A program made the translations under genes and the position numbers. Below, piece by piece: positions 27,037 through 35,421 of a DNA stretch of 64,000 bases (positions are counted from its first letter, which is position 1; each line of letters starts with the position of its first letter). The stretch comes from [Eubacterium] eligens ATCC 27750 (GTDB lineage: Bacteria; Bacillota; Clostridia; Lachnospirales; Lachnospiraceae), in contig NC_012778.1 of NCBI RefSeq assembly GCF_000146185.1, forward strand, positions 875,001 through 939,000, written 5' to 3'. The notes beneath the pieces are model-generated. The model ran no database searches. It was given only the letters and a program-made list of their open reading frames with translations, and was not told the DNA's origin.

Positions 27037-28182
27037 ATGAATAAGGAATTAATTATGGCACTTGATGCTCTTGAGAAGGAGAATGGAATCGATAAAGAGA
27101 TTATGTTTGCAGCTATCGAGAAATCTCTTATGGATGAGTACAAGGCTGAGTTTGATAAGGCTGATAACGGTCGTGTTGAGTTAGACAGAAGAACAGGTGA
27201 TTTCCACATTTATTCTGACAGAACTGTTGTTGAGGAAGTTATTGTTCCAGAGAACAGAGAGAATAAGAAAGAAAAATATGTATCAGGTACTGATATTGCA
27301 TTAGAAGATGCCAGAAAGATTAAGCCTGACTGCCAGCTTGGTGATGTTATTACTGTTGAAGTAAAGTCTGAGGAGTTCTCAAGAAAGGCTGCCAAGAATG
27401 CTAAGAATACTATTGTGCAGACTATCAGAGAGCAGGAAAAGAATGCTCTTTATAATGAGTATCATTCTAAGGAGAAGGAACTTATTACAGGTATTGTGCA
27501 GAGAGTTGCTGACAATGGTGATCTTACAATTGATCTTGGAAGACTCCAGACAGTTCTTAAGGCTGATGACAAGTTCAAGGATAAGAAGTTTGTGCCAGGC
27601 GATAGAATTAAGTTATATGTTGTTGATGTAATTAACAGAGAAAAGGGTGGTCCTGTTGTAAGAGTTTCAAGAAAGTCACAGGAGCTTGTTAAGAAACTTT
27701 TTGAAGAAGAAGTTACAGAGATTAAAGATGGCGTTGTTGAAATCATGGGTATTGCAAGAGAAGCCGGCTCAAGAACTAAGATGGCAGTAAGAGCCAATGT
27801 TGCAAATGTAGATCCTGTAGGTGCATGTGTCGGTATTAACGGTGCAAGAGTTAAAGCTATTGTTAATGAACTTGGCAATGAGCAGATAGATATCATTGAG
27901 TGGGACAGCAATTCAGCACAGCTTATCGTTAACGCATTAAGCCCTGCAAAGGTTGTTTCAGCAGTAGCTGATGATGAAGAGAAGAAGGCTAAGATTGTTG
28001 TTTCTGAGCAGCAGCTTTCTTTAGCAATTGGTAAGCAGGGACAGAATGTAAGACTTGCTGCAAAGCTTACAGGATATGGAATTGATATTAAGAGCGAGGC
28101 TGAACCTGAAGAACATACAGAAGAAGAGAACTTAGAAGAAGAGTATGTTGAACCATCTGAATTAAGCCTTGATGAAGAATAA
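27037..28182 (+). CDS. nusA: Transcription termination/antitermination factor NusA
   Basis: Protein of 381 residues, the short Firmicutes form: an N-terminal RNA-polymerase-binding domain, an S1 domain (about 135-200) and two KH domains (GACVGINGARVKAIVNEL and LAIGKQGQNVRLAAKLTGY), with an acidic tail instead of the proteobacterial AR repeats. It tunes pausing and termination. GGAGGAA lies upstream, and it follows rimP by 26 bp. Confidence 0.97.
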   Translation: MNKELIMALDALEKENGIDKEIMFAAIEKSLMDEYKAEFDKADNGRVELDRRTGDFHIYSDRTVVEEVIVPENRENKKEKYVSGTDIALEDARKIKPDCQLGDVITVEVKSEEFSRKAAKNAKNTIVQTIREQEKNALYNEYHSKEKELITGIVQRVADNGDLTIDLGRLQTVLKADDKFKDKKFVPGDRIKLYVVDVINREKGGPVVRVSRKSQELVKKLFEEEVTEIKDGVVEIMGIAREAGSRTKMAVRANVANVDPVGACVGINGARVKAIVNELGNEQIDIIEWDSNSAQLIVNALSPAKVVSAVADDEEKKAKIVVSEQQLSLAIGKQGQNVRLAAKLTGYGIDIKSEAEPEEHTEEENLEEEYVEPSELSLDEE

Positions 28183-28201
28183 TTATTAGGAGTGATGCAT
28201 A

Positions 28202-28477
28202 GTGGCTACAGTAAAGAAGATTCCACAAAGACAGTGTATTGGCTGCGGTCAGATGAAGGATAAGAAGGACTTAATCCGTATTCTGAAGACACAGGATGAA
28301 TCAATTGTTATAGATGCTACAGGCAGGAAGAATGGCAGAGGGGCTTATATATGTGCGAATGAAGACTGCCTGTCTAAAGCATTTAAGAATAAGGGACTTG
28401 AAAGGTCATTTAAGATGGCAGTAGATTCTGCTGTCTATGATGAGTTAGCAAAGGAGCTGAATAATATTGGAAAATAA
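28202..28477 (+). CDS. rnpM: YlxR-family protein (RNase P modulator RnpM)
   Basis: Protein of 91 residues. The family motif IPQRQCIGCGQMKDKKDLIRI is followed by GRGAYICANEDC, matching the DUF448/YlxR fold. B. subtilis YlxR has been reported to bind the RNase P RNA (RnpM). The start is a GTG, 9 nt after AGGAG. It overlaps the next gene by 11 bp and sits in the standard nusA-infB operon. Confidence 0.93.
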   Translation: MATVKKIPQRQCIGCGQMKDKKDLIRILKTQDESIVIDATGRKNGRGAYICANEDCLSKAFKNKGLERSFKMAVDSAVYDELAKELNNIGK

Positions 28478-28784
28478 ACAGAAAATCCTTAATATGATTG
28501 GACTTGCGCAGAAAGCCGGAAAGGTTGCAAGCGGAGAGTTTTCAACAGAGAAGGCTGTTAAAACCGGAAAGGCATACACAGTTATTGTTGCAGATGATTC
28601 TTCAGATAATACTAAGAAAATGTTTACAAATATGTGTACTTATTACAAGGTTCCGATACATTTTTTTAGTGACAAGGTGAGTGTTGGCCACGCGATAGGA
28701 AAGGAATTCCGCGCATCACTGGCAGTCCTTGATGAAGGATTTGCAAAGACCATAGAAAAATATTTTGAACAGGGTTTAGAATAA
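28467..28784 (+). CDS. L7Ae-family ribosomal/RNA-binding protein YlxQ
   Basis: Protein of 105 residues of the L7Ae/L30e fold, which binds kink-turn RNA. It begins ENKQKILNMIGLAQKAGKVASGE and has the conserved VGHAIGKEFRASLAVLD segment. The start is a TTG overlapping the end of ylxR; AAAGGAG is upstream. It is the fourth gene of the nusA-infB operon. Confidence 0.93.
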   Translation: MENKQKILNMIGLAQKAGKVASGEFSTEKAVKTGKAYTVIVADDSSDNTKKMFTNMCTYYKVPIHFFSDKVSVGHAIGKEFRASLAVLDEGFAKTIEKYFEQGLE

Positions 28785-28815
28785 CAGCAGTGCTGTTATT
28801 TGGAAAAGAGGTTAA

Positions 28816-31635
28816 ATGGCAAATATGAGAGTACATGAATTGGCAAAAGAATTAAATATAACATCTAAGGATATTACTGATATGCTTAGCAACAGCGAGA
28901 AGACTTATAAGCCTGTAAGCGGACTTACAGATGCAGAAATTTCAAGTGTGAGAAAGAAGTTTGCTCCTGCACCTAAGGTTGAGAATAAGCCGGCAGCACA
29001 GCCAGCAAAACAGTCACAGCCTGTAAAGAATGATAACAGGGATAACAGACAGCAGAATCAGGCTCCAAAGCAGCCACAGCAGGGAACACAGAATAAGTCT
29101 GGCAATGCTGATGATAAGAAGCATATCTCACAGGTATATTTCCCACAGAACAGTTCAAGGGATAAGAATTCCAGAAGAGATAATAATAACAGAGACGGAC
29201 AGCGCGATAACAACGGCGGCTACAGAAATAATGACCGTAATAATGGCGGTTATAGAAACAACGACCGAGGCAATAACGGTTACAGAAATAATGACCGTAA
29301 TAATAACGGTGGTTATGGCAACCGTGATAACAACGGCGGCTACAGGAATAACGACCGTAATAACAATGGCGGCTACGGTAACCGTGATAATAATGGCGGT
29401 TACAGAAATAACGACCGTAATAATGGCGGCTATAGAAACAATGACCGCAACAACAATGGCGGTTATGGCAACCGTGATAATAATGGCGGTTACAGAAATA
29501 ATGACCGTAACAACAATGGTGGTTATGGTAATCGTGATAATAATGGCGGTTATAGAAACAATGACCGCAACAATAACGGCGGTTTCAGAAATGACAGAAA
29601 CGGACAGTCTGGAAATGGCGGCTTCAGAAAGGATAATGACCAGAACCGTGGAGGATTTAACGGAGGTCAGAGAAGAAATAATGACAGAAGAGATTCTGCA
29701 CCTAAGGAAGAGTTTGATTTTTCAGCTAAGCCAGATTCAAGAAGACATGATTCAAGAATAGACAGCAAGAAGAATGACAGAAAGAGAGATAATGAGGCTA
29801 AGGAAAATCTTAAGTTCGCTAACAGCAGATTTGATAAGAAGCCTATGACAAAGCCTGAGAAGAAGGAAAAGGAAGAAGAGACAATCAAGCAGCTTGTTCT
29901 TCCAGATACTCTTACTATCAAGGAACTTGCAGATAAGATGAAGGTAGCTCCTGCAGCACTTGTTAAGAAGCTGTTCTTACAGGGTAAGGTTGTTACTATT
30001 AACGAAGAGATAGATTACGATGCAGCAGAAGAGATTGCTCTTGAGTTCAACTGCATATGTGAGCATGAAGAGAAGGTTGATGTTATTGCAGAACTTCTTA
30101 AGGAAGATGAAGAACCAGAGGATAAGCTTGTTCCAAGACCACCAGTTGTCTGCGTTATGGGACACGTTGATCACGGTAAGACTTCATTGCTTGATGCAAT
30201 CAGAGAAACTCATGTGACAGCTAAGGAGTCAGGCGGAATCACACAGAAGATAGGTGCTTACCAGGTAAATGTAAATGGTAATCTTATTACATTCCTTGAT
30301 ACTCCGGGTCATGAAGCATTTACAGCTATGAGAATGCGTGGTGCTCAGGCTACAGATATTGCTATTCTTGTTGTAGCTGCAGATGATGGTGTAATGCCAC
30401 AGACAATTGAGGCTATTAACCATGCAAAGGCAGCAGGTGTTGAGATTATTGTTGCTGTCAATAAGATTGATAAGCCTAATGCTAATATCGAGAAGGTTAA
30501 GCAGGAGCTTACTGAGTATGGTCTTATTGCAGAAGACTGGGGCGGTTCTACTACATTTGTTCCAGTATCAGCACATACTAAGCAGGGTATTGATGAGCTT
30601 CTTGATATGATTCTTCTTACAGCAGAGGTTAATGAACTTAAGGCTAACCCTGACAGAAAGGCAAGAGGTATTGTTATTGAGGCTGAGCTTGATAAGGGAC
30701 GTGGTCCTGTAGCATCTATCCTTGTACAGAAGGGTACTCTTCATGTGGGAGATGCTGTATCAGCAGGTTCTTGCTATGGTAAGATAAGAGCCATGATTGA
30801 TGATAAGGGTAACAGAGTAAAGGTTGCCGGACCATCTACTCCGGTTGAGATTCTTGGTCTTAATGATGTTCCTAATGCAGGTGAAATCATTATGGCTGCA
30901 GATTCTGAGAAGGAAGCAAGAAGTATAGCAGAGACATTTATCAGCGAGGGAAGAAAGAAGCTTCTTGATGATACTAAGCATAAGGTATCTCTTGATGCAC
31001 TCTTTGAACAGATTCAGGCTGGTAATATGAAGGAACTTAATATTATCATCAAAGCTGATGTACAGGGTTCTGTTGAGGCTGTTAAGTCAAGTCTTGTAAG
31101 ACTTTCTAATGAAGAGGTTGTTGTTAAGGTAATTCATGGTGGTGTTGGTAATGTTAATGAATCCGATGTAGTACTTGCATCTGCTTCTAATGCTATCATC
31201 ATTGCATTTAACGTTAAGCCTGATAATCAGGCAAGAATTGTTGCAGAGAGAGAAAAGGTAGATTTAAGACTTTACAGCGTTATCTACAATGCTATTGAAG
31301 ATGTTGAGGCAGCCCTTAAGGGTATGCTTGAGCCTATCTATGAAGAAAAGATTATCGGTCATGCAAGAATCATGCAGATATTCAAGGCTTCAGGAGTTGG
31401 TAATATTGCCGGCTGTATCGTTGAAGAGGGAAGAATTACAAGAGATTCTGTTGTCCGTATAACAAGAGGAAGTGAGAAGGTTTATGAAGGACCTATCGCA
31501 TCTCTTAAGCACTTCAAGGATGAGGTTAAGGAAATCAAGGCAGGTACTGAGTGTGGTATGGTATTTGAAAAGTTCAATGATATCCAGCCAGAGGATATGA
31601 TTGAAGCACATATCATGGTTGAAGTGCCAAGATAG
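28816..31635 (+). CDS. infB: Translation initiation factor IF-2 with expanded disordered N-terminus
   Basis: Protein of 939 residues that places initiator tRNA on the ribosome. The short IF2-N helix (residues 1-50) is followed by about 270 residues of Gln/Asn/Gly/Arg-rich sequence, a charged linker, a second IF2-N module (about 360-410), the GTPase (G1 GHVDHGKT near 449, DTPGHE, NKIDKP) and the C-terminal domains. The GTPase core is normal. The N-terminal region contains tandem copies of a roughly 20-residue unit built on [20 protein letters not shown]; this is unusually repetitive for IF-2 and resembles RNA-binding, phase-separating low-complexity sequence. Confidence 0.97.
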   Translation: MANMRVHELAKELNITSKDITDMLSNSEKTYKPVSGLTDAEISSVRKKFAPAPKVENKPAAQPAKQSQPVKNDNRDNRQQNQAPKQPQQGTQNKSGNADDKKHISQVYFPQNSSRDKNSRRDNNNRDGQRDNNGGYRNNDRNNGGYRNNDRGNNGYRNNDRNNNGGYGNRDNNGGYRNNDRNNNGGYGNRDNNGGYRNNDRNNGGYRNNDRNNNGGYGNRDNNGGYRNNDRNNNGGYGNRDNNGGYRNNDRNNNGGFRNDRNGQSGNGGFRKDNDQNRGGFNGGQRRNNDRRDSAPKEEFDFSAKPDSRRHDSRIDSKKNDRKRDNEAKENLKFANSRFDKKPMTKPEKKEKEEETIKQLVLPDTLTIKELADKMKVAPAALVKKLFLQGKVVTINEEIDYDAAEEIALEFNCICEHEEKVDVIAELLKEDEEPEDKLVPRPPVVCVMGHVDHGKTSLLDAIRETHVTAKESGGITQKIGAYQVNVNGNLITFLDTPGHEAFTAMRMRGAQATDIAILVVAADDGVMPQTIEAINHAKAAGVEIIVAVNKIDKPNANIEKVKQELTEYGLIAEDWGGSTTFVPVSAHTKQGIDELLDMILLTAEVNELKANPDRKARGIVIEAELDKGRGPVASILVQKGTLHVGDAVSAGSCYGKIRAMIDDKGNRVKVAGPSTPVEILGLNDVPNAGEIIMAADSEKEARSIAETFISEGRKKLLDDTKHKVSLDALFEQIQAGNMKELNIIIKADVQGSVEAVKSSLVRLSNEEVVVKVIHGGVGNVNESDVVLASASNAIIIAFNVKPDNQARIVAEREKVDLRLYSVIYNAIEDVEAALKGMLEPIYEEKIIGHARIMQIFKASGVGNIAGCIVEEGRITRDSVVRITRGSEKVYEGPIASLKHFKDEVKEIKAGTECGMVFEKFNDIQPEDMIEAHIMVEVPR
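29203..29592 (+). repeat. In-frame tandem repeats encoding Asn/Gly/Tyr/Arg-rich region of IF-2
   Basis: About five copies of a 60-bp unit, plus shorter 27-33-bp variants, encode [14 protein letters not shown] segments. Synonymous differences between copies show the array is not brand new, but copy number could still change by slippage or recombination without breaking the frame. Confidence 0.85.
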
Positions 31636-31660
31636 GATTTAGTTTTTATTTGGAGAATAT

Positions 31661-32053
31661 ATGCGTAAAAATAGTGTAAAGAATACCCGTATTAACGGAG
31701 AGGTATTGAAAGAATTAAGTAATATAATCAGAAGTGAGATTAAAGACCCTAGAATCAACCCTATGACTTCGGTTGTAGCGGTTGAGGTCGCTCCTGACCT
31801 TAAGACATGTAAGGCATATATAAGTGTTCTTGGTGATGAAAAGTCACAGAAGGATACGATTACAGGTCTTAAGAGTGCAGAAGGATATATAAGAAGACAG
31901 CTTGCAAGAACTGTCAATTTAAGAAATACTCCTGAAATAAGATTCATTCTTGATCAGTCAATTGAGTATGGTATTAATATGTCTAAGCTTATTGATGAAG
32001 TTACAGAACATGATAATAAGATGCACGTTGAGGTTGAAGACGAGACAGAATAA
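31661..32053 (+). CDS. rbfA: Ribosome-binding factor A
   Basis: Protein of 130 residues with a KH-type fold, acting in 16S rRNA 5'-end maturation. Recognisable segments are VLKELSNIIRSEIKDPRI near the N-terminus, TCKAYISVLGDE, and RTVNLRNTPEIRFILDQSIEYG. It lies in its usual place after infB. Confidence 0.96.
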   Translation: MRKNSVKNTRINGEVLKELSNIIRSEIKDPRINPMTSVVAVEVAPDLKTCKAYISVLGDEKSQKDTITGLKSAEGYIRRQLARTVNLRNTPEIRFILDQSIEYGINMSKLIDEVTEHDNKMHVEVEDETE

Positions 32054-32064
32054 AGAGGTTAGTC

Positions 32065-33021
32065 ATGAATATTATTGAAGAAATCGGACATGCAAAGGTT
32101 ATAGGTATCACAGGACATATCCGTCCTGATGGTGACTGTGTTGGTTCAACATTAGGTTTATATAATTATATCAGGAAGAATCTTCCTGAGTGCGAGGTTA
32201 CTGTTTATCTTGAAAAGCCGTCAGATGAATTTAATTATTTATCTGGTATTAATGATATTAAGCATGAGGCTGAGGATAAGCATTTTGATTTATTCGTAGT
32301 ACTTGACTGCAGTTCAATGGATAGAATTGAACCATTTATGAGCTGCTTTGAAAATGCTGATAAGACTATCTGCATAGATCATCATATAAGCAATAATTCA
32401 TTTGCTGATGTTAATTATGTAGAGCCACAGTCAAGTTCGGCATGTGAAGTTCTCTATACAACATTTGACGAGGATAAGGTCGATAAAAATGTTGCAGAGT
32501 GCATATACACAGGAATAATCCATGATACAGGTGTGTTTAAGTACAGCTGTACATCAAGAAGGACAATGGATATAGCTGGAAAGATGATGGAGATGGGAAT
32601 TGATTATTCTGACATTATCGATAACAGCTTTTATAAGAAGAGTTATATCCAGAACCAGATTCTTGGAAGAGCTTTGCTTGAAAGTGTGTTGTTTTATGAT
32701 GGCAGATGTATATTTTCAAGTGTATCTATTGAAGAAATGAATTTCTATGGGGTCACTGGCAAAGAACTTGGTGGAATTATTGAGCAGTTACGCTTAACAG
32801 ACGGAGTTGAAGTGGCTATATTCCTTTATGAAACAGATAAGGACGAATACAAAGTAAGTCTTCGTTCAAAGAAAATGATTGATGTTGCAAGAATCGCCAC
32901 AGCATTTGGCGGTGGAGGACATGTGAGGGCAGCAGGATTCTCTGCTAAGGGCAATGTCCACAGTATCGTTAATAAGATTGGCGAAATGATTGAGCAGCAG
33001 TATAATGAGGATAATGCATGA
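32065..33021 (+). CDS. nrnA: DHH/DHHA1 phosphoesterase (NrnA-type oligoribonuclease)
   Basis: Protein of 318 residues. Metal-binding motifs of the DHH domain are ITGHIRPDGDCVGS, VVLDCSS and ICIDHHISN; the C-terminal DHHA1 domain ends with AFGGGGHVRAAGF. NrnA-type enzymes degrade short RNAs and pAp. It lies between rbfA and truB as in many Firmicutes and overlaps truB by 4 bp. Confidence 0.93.
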   Translation: MNIIEEIGHAKVIGITGHIRPDGDCVGSTLGLYNYIRKNLPECEVTVYLEKPSDEFNYLSGINDIKHEAEDKHFDLFVVLDCSSMDRIEPFMSCFENADKTICIDHHISNNSFADVNYVEPQSSSACEVLYTTFDEDKVDKNVAECIYTGIIHDTGVFKYSCTSRRTMDIAGKMMEMGIDYSDIIDNSFYKKSYIQNQILGRALLESVLFYDGRCIFSSVSIEEMNFYGVTGKELGGIIEQLRLTDGVEVAIFLYETDKDEYKVSLRSKKMIDVARIATAFGGGGHVRAAGFSAKGNVHSIVNKIGEMIEQQYNEDNA

Positions 33022-33929
33022 ATGGTGTTTTAAATGTATATAAGGAGCAGGGATTTACATCTCATGATGTAGTTGCAAAGCTTCGGGGAATACTTAAAAC
33101 TAAAAAAATTGGTCACACAGGCACACTTGACCCGGATGCGGTCGGGGTGCTTCCTGTGTGCATCGGTAAGGCTACAAAGCTGTGTGACCTTATAACTGAT
33201 TGGGGAAAGACTTATGAGGCTGTAATGCTTCTTGGCACAACGACAGATACTCTTGATATATCAGGGAAAATTGTTGCCCAGTCAGAGGTTAATGTGAGTG
33301 AAGTGGATGTCCTTAAAGTATGTAATGAATTCATAGGTGAGTATGAGCAGATACCGCCTATGTATTCAGCTTTAAAGTATAATGGACAGAAGCTTTATGA
33401 GCTTGCAAGAAAAGGTATTGAGATTGAAAGAAAACCAAGAACTGTCCATATTAATACATTAAGGGTGAATGATATCAATCTTTCGGATAAACAGAAAACA
33501 GTTACTATTACTGTTGACTGCTCGAAGGGGACTTATATCAGGTCATTATGTGATGATATAGGTAAGAAGCTTGGGTGTGGAGCATGTATGATGAAGCTTA
33601 CAAGAACGCGGGTAGGTGAATTCATGCTTGATGATACACTTACACTTAACCAGATATCGGCTCTTGTGTTAAAGGGTGAAATAGAAGACAGGATAACTGG
33701 CATAGATAAGATATTCAGTGATTATCAGGAGATAAAATTTGCAGAAGAATACAGCCGGTATCTTCACAATGGCAATAAGCTGTCAAGAGAACAGATACCT
33801 GCAGATGCTGCAATCAGTGATAATGAGAAATACAGAGTGTACGATTCTGATAAATGCTTTATCGGTGTATATGAATTTCGAGATGAAGTGCTTTATCCGG
33901 TTAAGATATTTTACGAAGACAACAAGTAA
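33018..33929 (+). CDS. truB: tRNA pseudouridine-55 synthase
   Basis: Protein of 303 residues that makes pseudouridine 55 in the tRNA T-loop. The catalytic Asp38 lies in GHTGTLDPDAVGVLPV. Other TruB motifs are QIPPMYSALKYNGQKLYELAR and CSKGTYIRSLCDDIG. It has an ATGA overlap with nrnA and is followed by ribF. Confidence 0.97.
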   Translation: MNGVLNVYKEQGFTSHDVVAKLRGILKTKKIGHTGTLDPDAVGVLPVCIGKATKLCDLITDWGKTYEAVMLLGTTTDTLDISGKIVAQSEVNVSEVDVLKVCNEFIGEYEQIPPMYSALKYNGQKLYELARKGIEIERKPRTVHINTLRVNDINLSDKQKTVTITVDCSKGTYIRSLCDDIGKKLGCGACMMKLTRTRVGEFMLDDTLTLNQISALVLKGEIEDRITGIDKIFSDYQEIKFAEEYSRYLHNGNKLSREQIPADAAISDNEKYRVYDSDKCFIGVYEFRDEVLYPVKIFYEDNK

Positions 33930-33945
33930 AGGGGCGTGATCATCT

Positions 33946-34872
33946 TTGGAATATATTCATGGAACAGATGATTTTCAATTAAATAAGGAAAGTGCAGTTA
34001 CATTAGGAAAATTCGATGGAATTCATACAGGACATCAGAAGCTTATTGAGATTGTAAGGCAGAAAGCAGATGAGGAGAATCTGCTTGCGGTTTTGTTTAC
34101 ATTTGACAGCCTGCCACTTTCAATATGTCCACAGAAGTATCAGCATTTTATATCTACAAGCAGTGAAAGACGCAGACTGTGTGAGAATTTTGGTATAGAT
34201 GTTGAGATTGAATATCCGTTTACGGAAGAATTCATGAATATGGAGCCTGAAGATTTTATATGCAGGATTCTTATTGATAAACTGCATGCAAAGTATGTTG
34301 TTGTAGGTACTGATTACCGTTTTGGAAAAGACAGGGCAGGTGATGCAGCAATGCTTGTGGAAGCAGGAGAAGAACTAGGATTTACAACTATTATTGTTGA
34401 AAAGGAAAAATATCAGGATAAGGAAATCAGCAGTACATATATAAGAGAAGAATTAAAGGTTGGCCATATGGAAACGGTAAATGTTCTTCTTAACAGACCG
34501 TTTAATGTTACAGGTGTGGTTTCGATAGGAAACCAGCTTGGACGGAAGCTTGATTTCCCTACTATTAACATATATCCGACGGAGTATAAGCTCCTGCCAC
34601 CTAATGGAGTATATGCTACCCAGACGACTATTGATGGTGAAAAATTCTACGGGGTTACTAACTTAGGAACTAAGCCTACAGTAAGTGATGCACCGGAGAT
34701 AAGTGTTGAGACGTTTCTTTTTGATTTTGACAAGGATGTGTATGGCAAGAAGGTTGATGTTGAATTTATACATTTTATAAGACCAGAGATGAAGTTTGAA
34801 GATGTAGAAGGGTTGAAGAGACAGATTGCGGCAGATTCGGATTTTGCAAGAAATATGTTTCTTATTGGATAA
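33946..34872 (+). CDS. ribF: Bifunctional riboflavin kinase/FAD synthetase
   Basis: Protein of 308 residues that converts riboflavin to FMN and then FAD. The N-terminal nucleotidyltransferase has GKFDGIHTGHQKLI and SSTYIREELKVG. The C-terminal flavokinase has GRKLDFPTINI and PPNGVYAT. The start is a TTG behind AAAGGGG. No FMN riboswitch is visible; the gene belongs to the truB operon. Confidence 0.96.
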   Translation: MEYIHGTDDFQLNKESAVTLGKFDGIHTGHQKLIEIVRQKADEENLLAVLFTFDSLPLSICPQKYQHFISTSSERRRLCENFGIDVEIEYPFTEEFMNMEPEDFICRILIDKLHAKYVVVGTDYRFGKDRAGDAAMLVEAGEELGFTTIIVEKEKYQDKEISSTYIREELKVGHMETVNVLLNRPFNVTGVVSIGNQLGRKLDFPTINIYPTEYKLLPPNGVYATQTTIDGEKFYGVTNLGTKPTVSDAPEISVETFLFDFDKDVYGKKVDVEFIHFIRPEMKFEDVEGLKRQIAADSDFARNMFLIG

Positions 34873-34879
34873 TTAATAC

Positions 34880-34908
34880 TTGCAAAGGTTTAATGCCTGT
34901 GTTACAAT
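34880..34908 (+). promoter_or_regulatory. Promoter of rpsO-pnp
   Basis: TTGCAA (34880-34885), a 17-bp spacer and TACAAT (34903-34908), directly after ribF. Confidence 0.75.
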
Positions 34909-34914
34909 AACCAA

Positions 34915-34993
34915 GTATGAGCCGTCACCCAGCTGTAGGACACTCCGACCTGAAGCTTAGTGGCAGGAGATTAATATTTAGGAGGATTTAGAC
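34915..34993 (+). promoter_or_regulatory. rpsO 5' leader, possible S15 autoregulatory RNA
   Basis: About 79 nt between the predicted transcript start and rpsO, more GC-rich than nearby spacers and ending in TAGGAGGA. In other bacteria S15 represses its own mRNA through a leader structure, so this is a reasonable candidate. I did not resolve a specific fold. Confidence 0.4.
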
Positions 34994-35260
34994 ATGATAT
35001 CTAAGGAAAAGAAAGCAGAAATCATTGCTACTTATGGAAGAAAGCCAGGAGACACAGGTTCTCCAGAAGTTCAGGTAGCTATCTTAACAGAAAGAATCGC
35101 TGAGTTAACAGAACATCTTAAGGTTAACCAGAAGGATCACCACTCAAGAAGAGGTCTTCTTAAGATGGTTGGTAAGAGAAGAGCTTTACTTGCATATCTT
35201 AAGGATACAGATATTGAATCTTACAGAAATCTTATTGAGCGTTTAGGCTTAAGAAAGTAA
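34994..35260 (+). CDS. rpsO: 30S ribosomal protein S15
   Basis: Protein of 88 residues, the exact family length. The signature is [24 protein letters not shown], then [22 protein letters not shown]. It binds the central domain of 16S rRNA early in 30S assembly. It has its own promoter and lies upstream of pnp, the classic rpsO-pnp pair. Confidence 0.98.
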   Translation: MISKEKKAEIIATYGRKPGDTGSPEVQVAILTERIAELTEHLKVNQKDHHSRRGLLKMVGKRRALLAYLKDTDIESYRNLIERLGLRK

Positions 35261-35266
35261 TTAATC

Positions 35267-35291
35267 AGGGCGGAGTGTATAACTCCGCCCT
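35267..35291 (+). terminator. Hairpin between rpsO and pnp
   Basis: The 10-bp GC-rich stem AGGGCGGAGT / ACTCCGCCCT is followed by TATTG, not a T-run. It may be a partial terminator or RNase processing site, as known for rpsO-pnp transcripts elsewhere. Confidence 0.7.
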
Positions 35292-35421
35292 ATTGCATTG
35301 TTAATGGCAGAAGGGATACCCCGAGACCACTGAAATGTATATCATGGCGGTAGTTTATGGTGTATTTTTCAGTTGTTTCGGACCTTCTGTTAAATATATA
35401 TTTTTTATGGAAGGAGTTCAT

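Noticed and set aside
29203..29592. Regular short repeats that could suggest a CRISPR array
   Set aside because: Repeats are in frame within infB, have no unique spacers, and encode a continuous Asn/Gly/Arg/Tyr-rich segment.
29030..29761. A 243-codon open frame overlapping infB in another frame
   Set aside because: It is a by-product of the repetitive, stop-poor infB repeat DNA; its translation is Thr/Ile/Met repeats without a ribosome-binding site.
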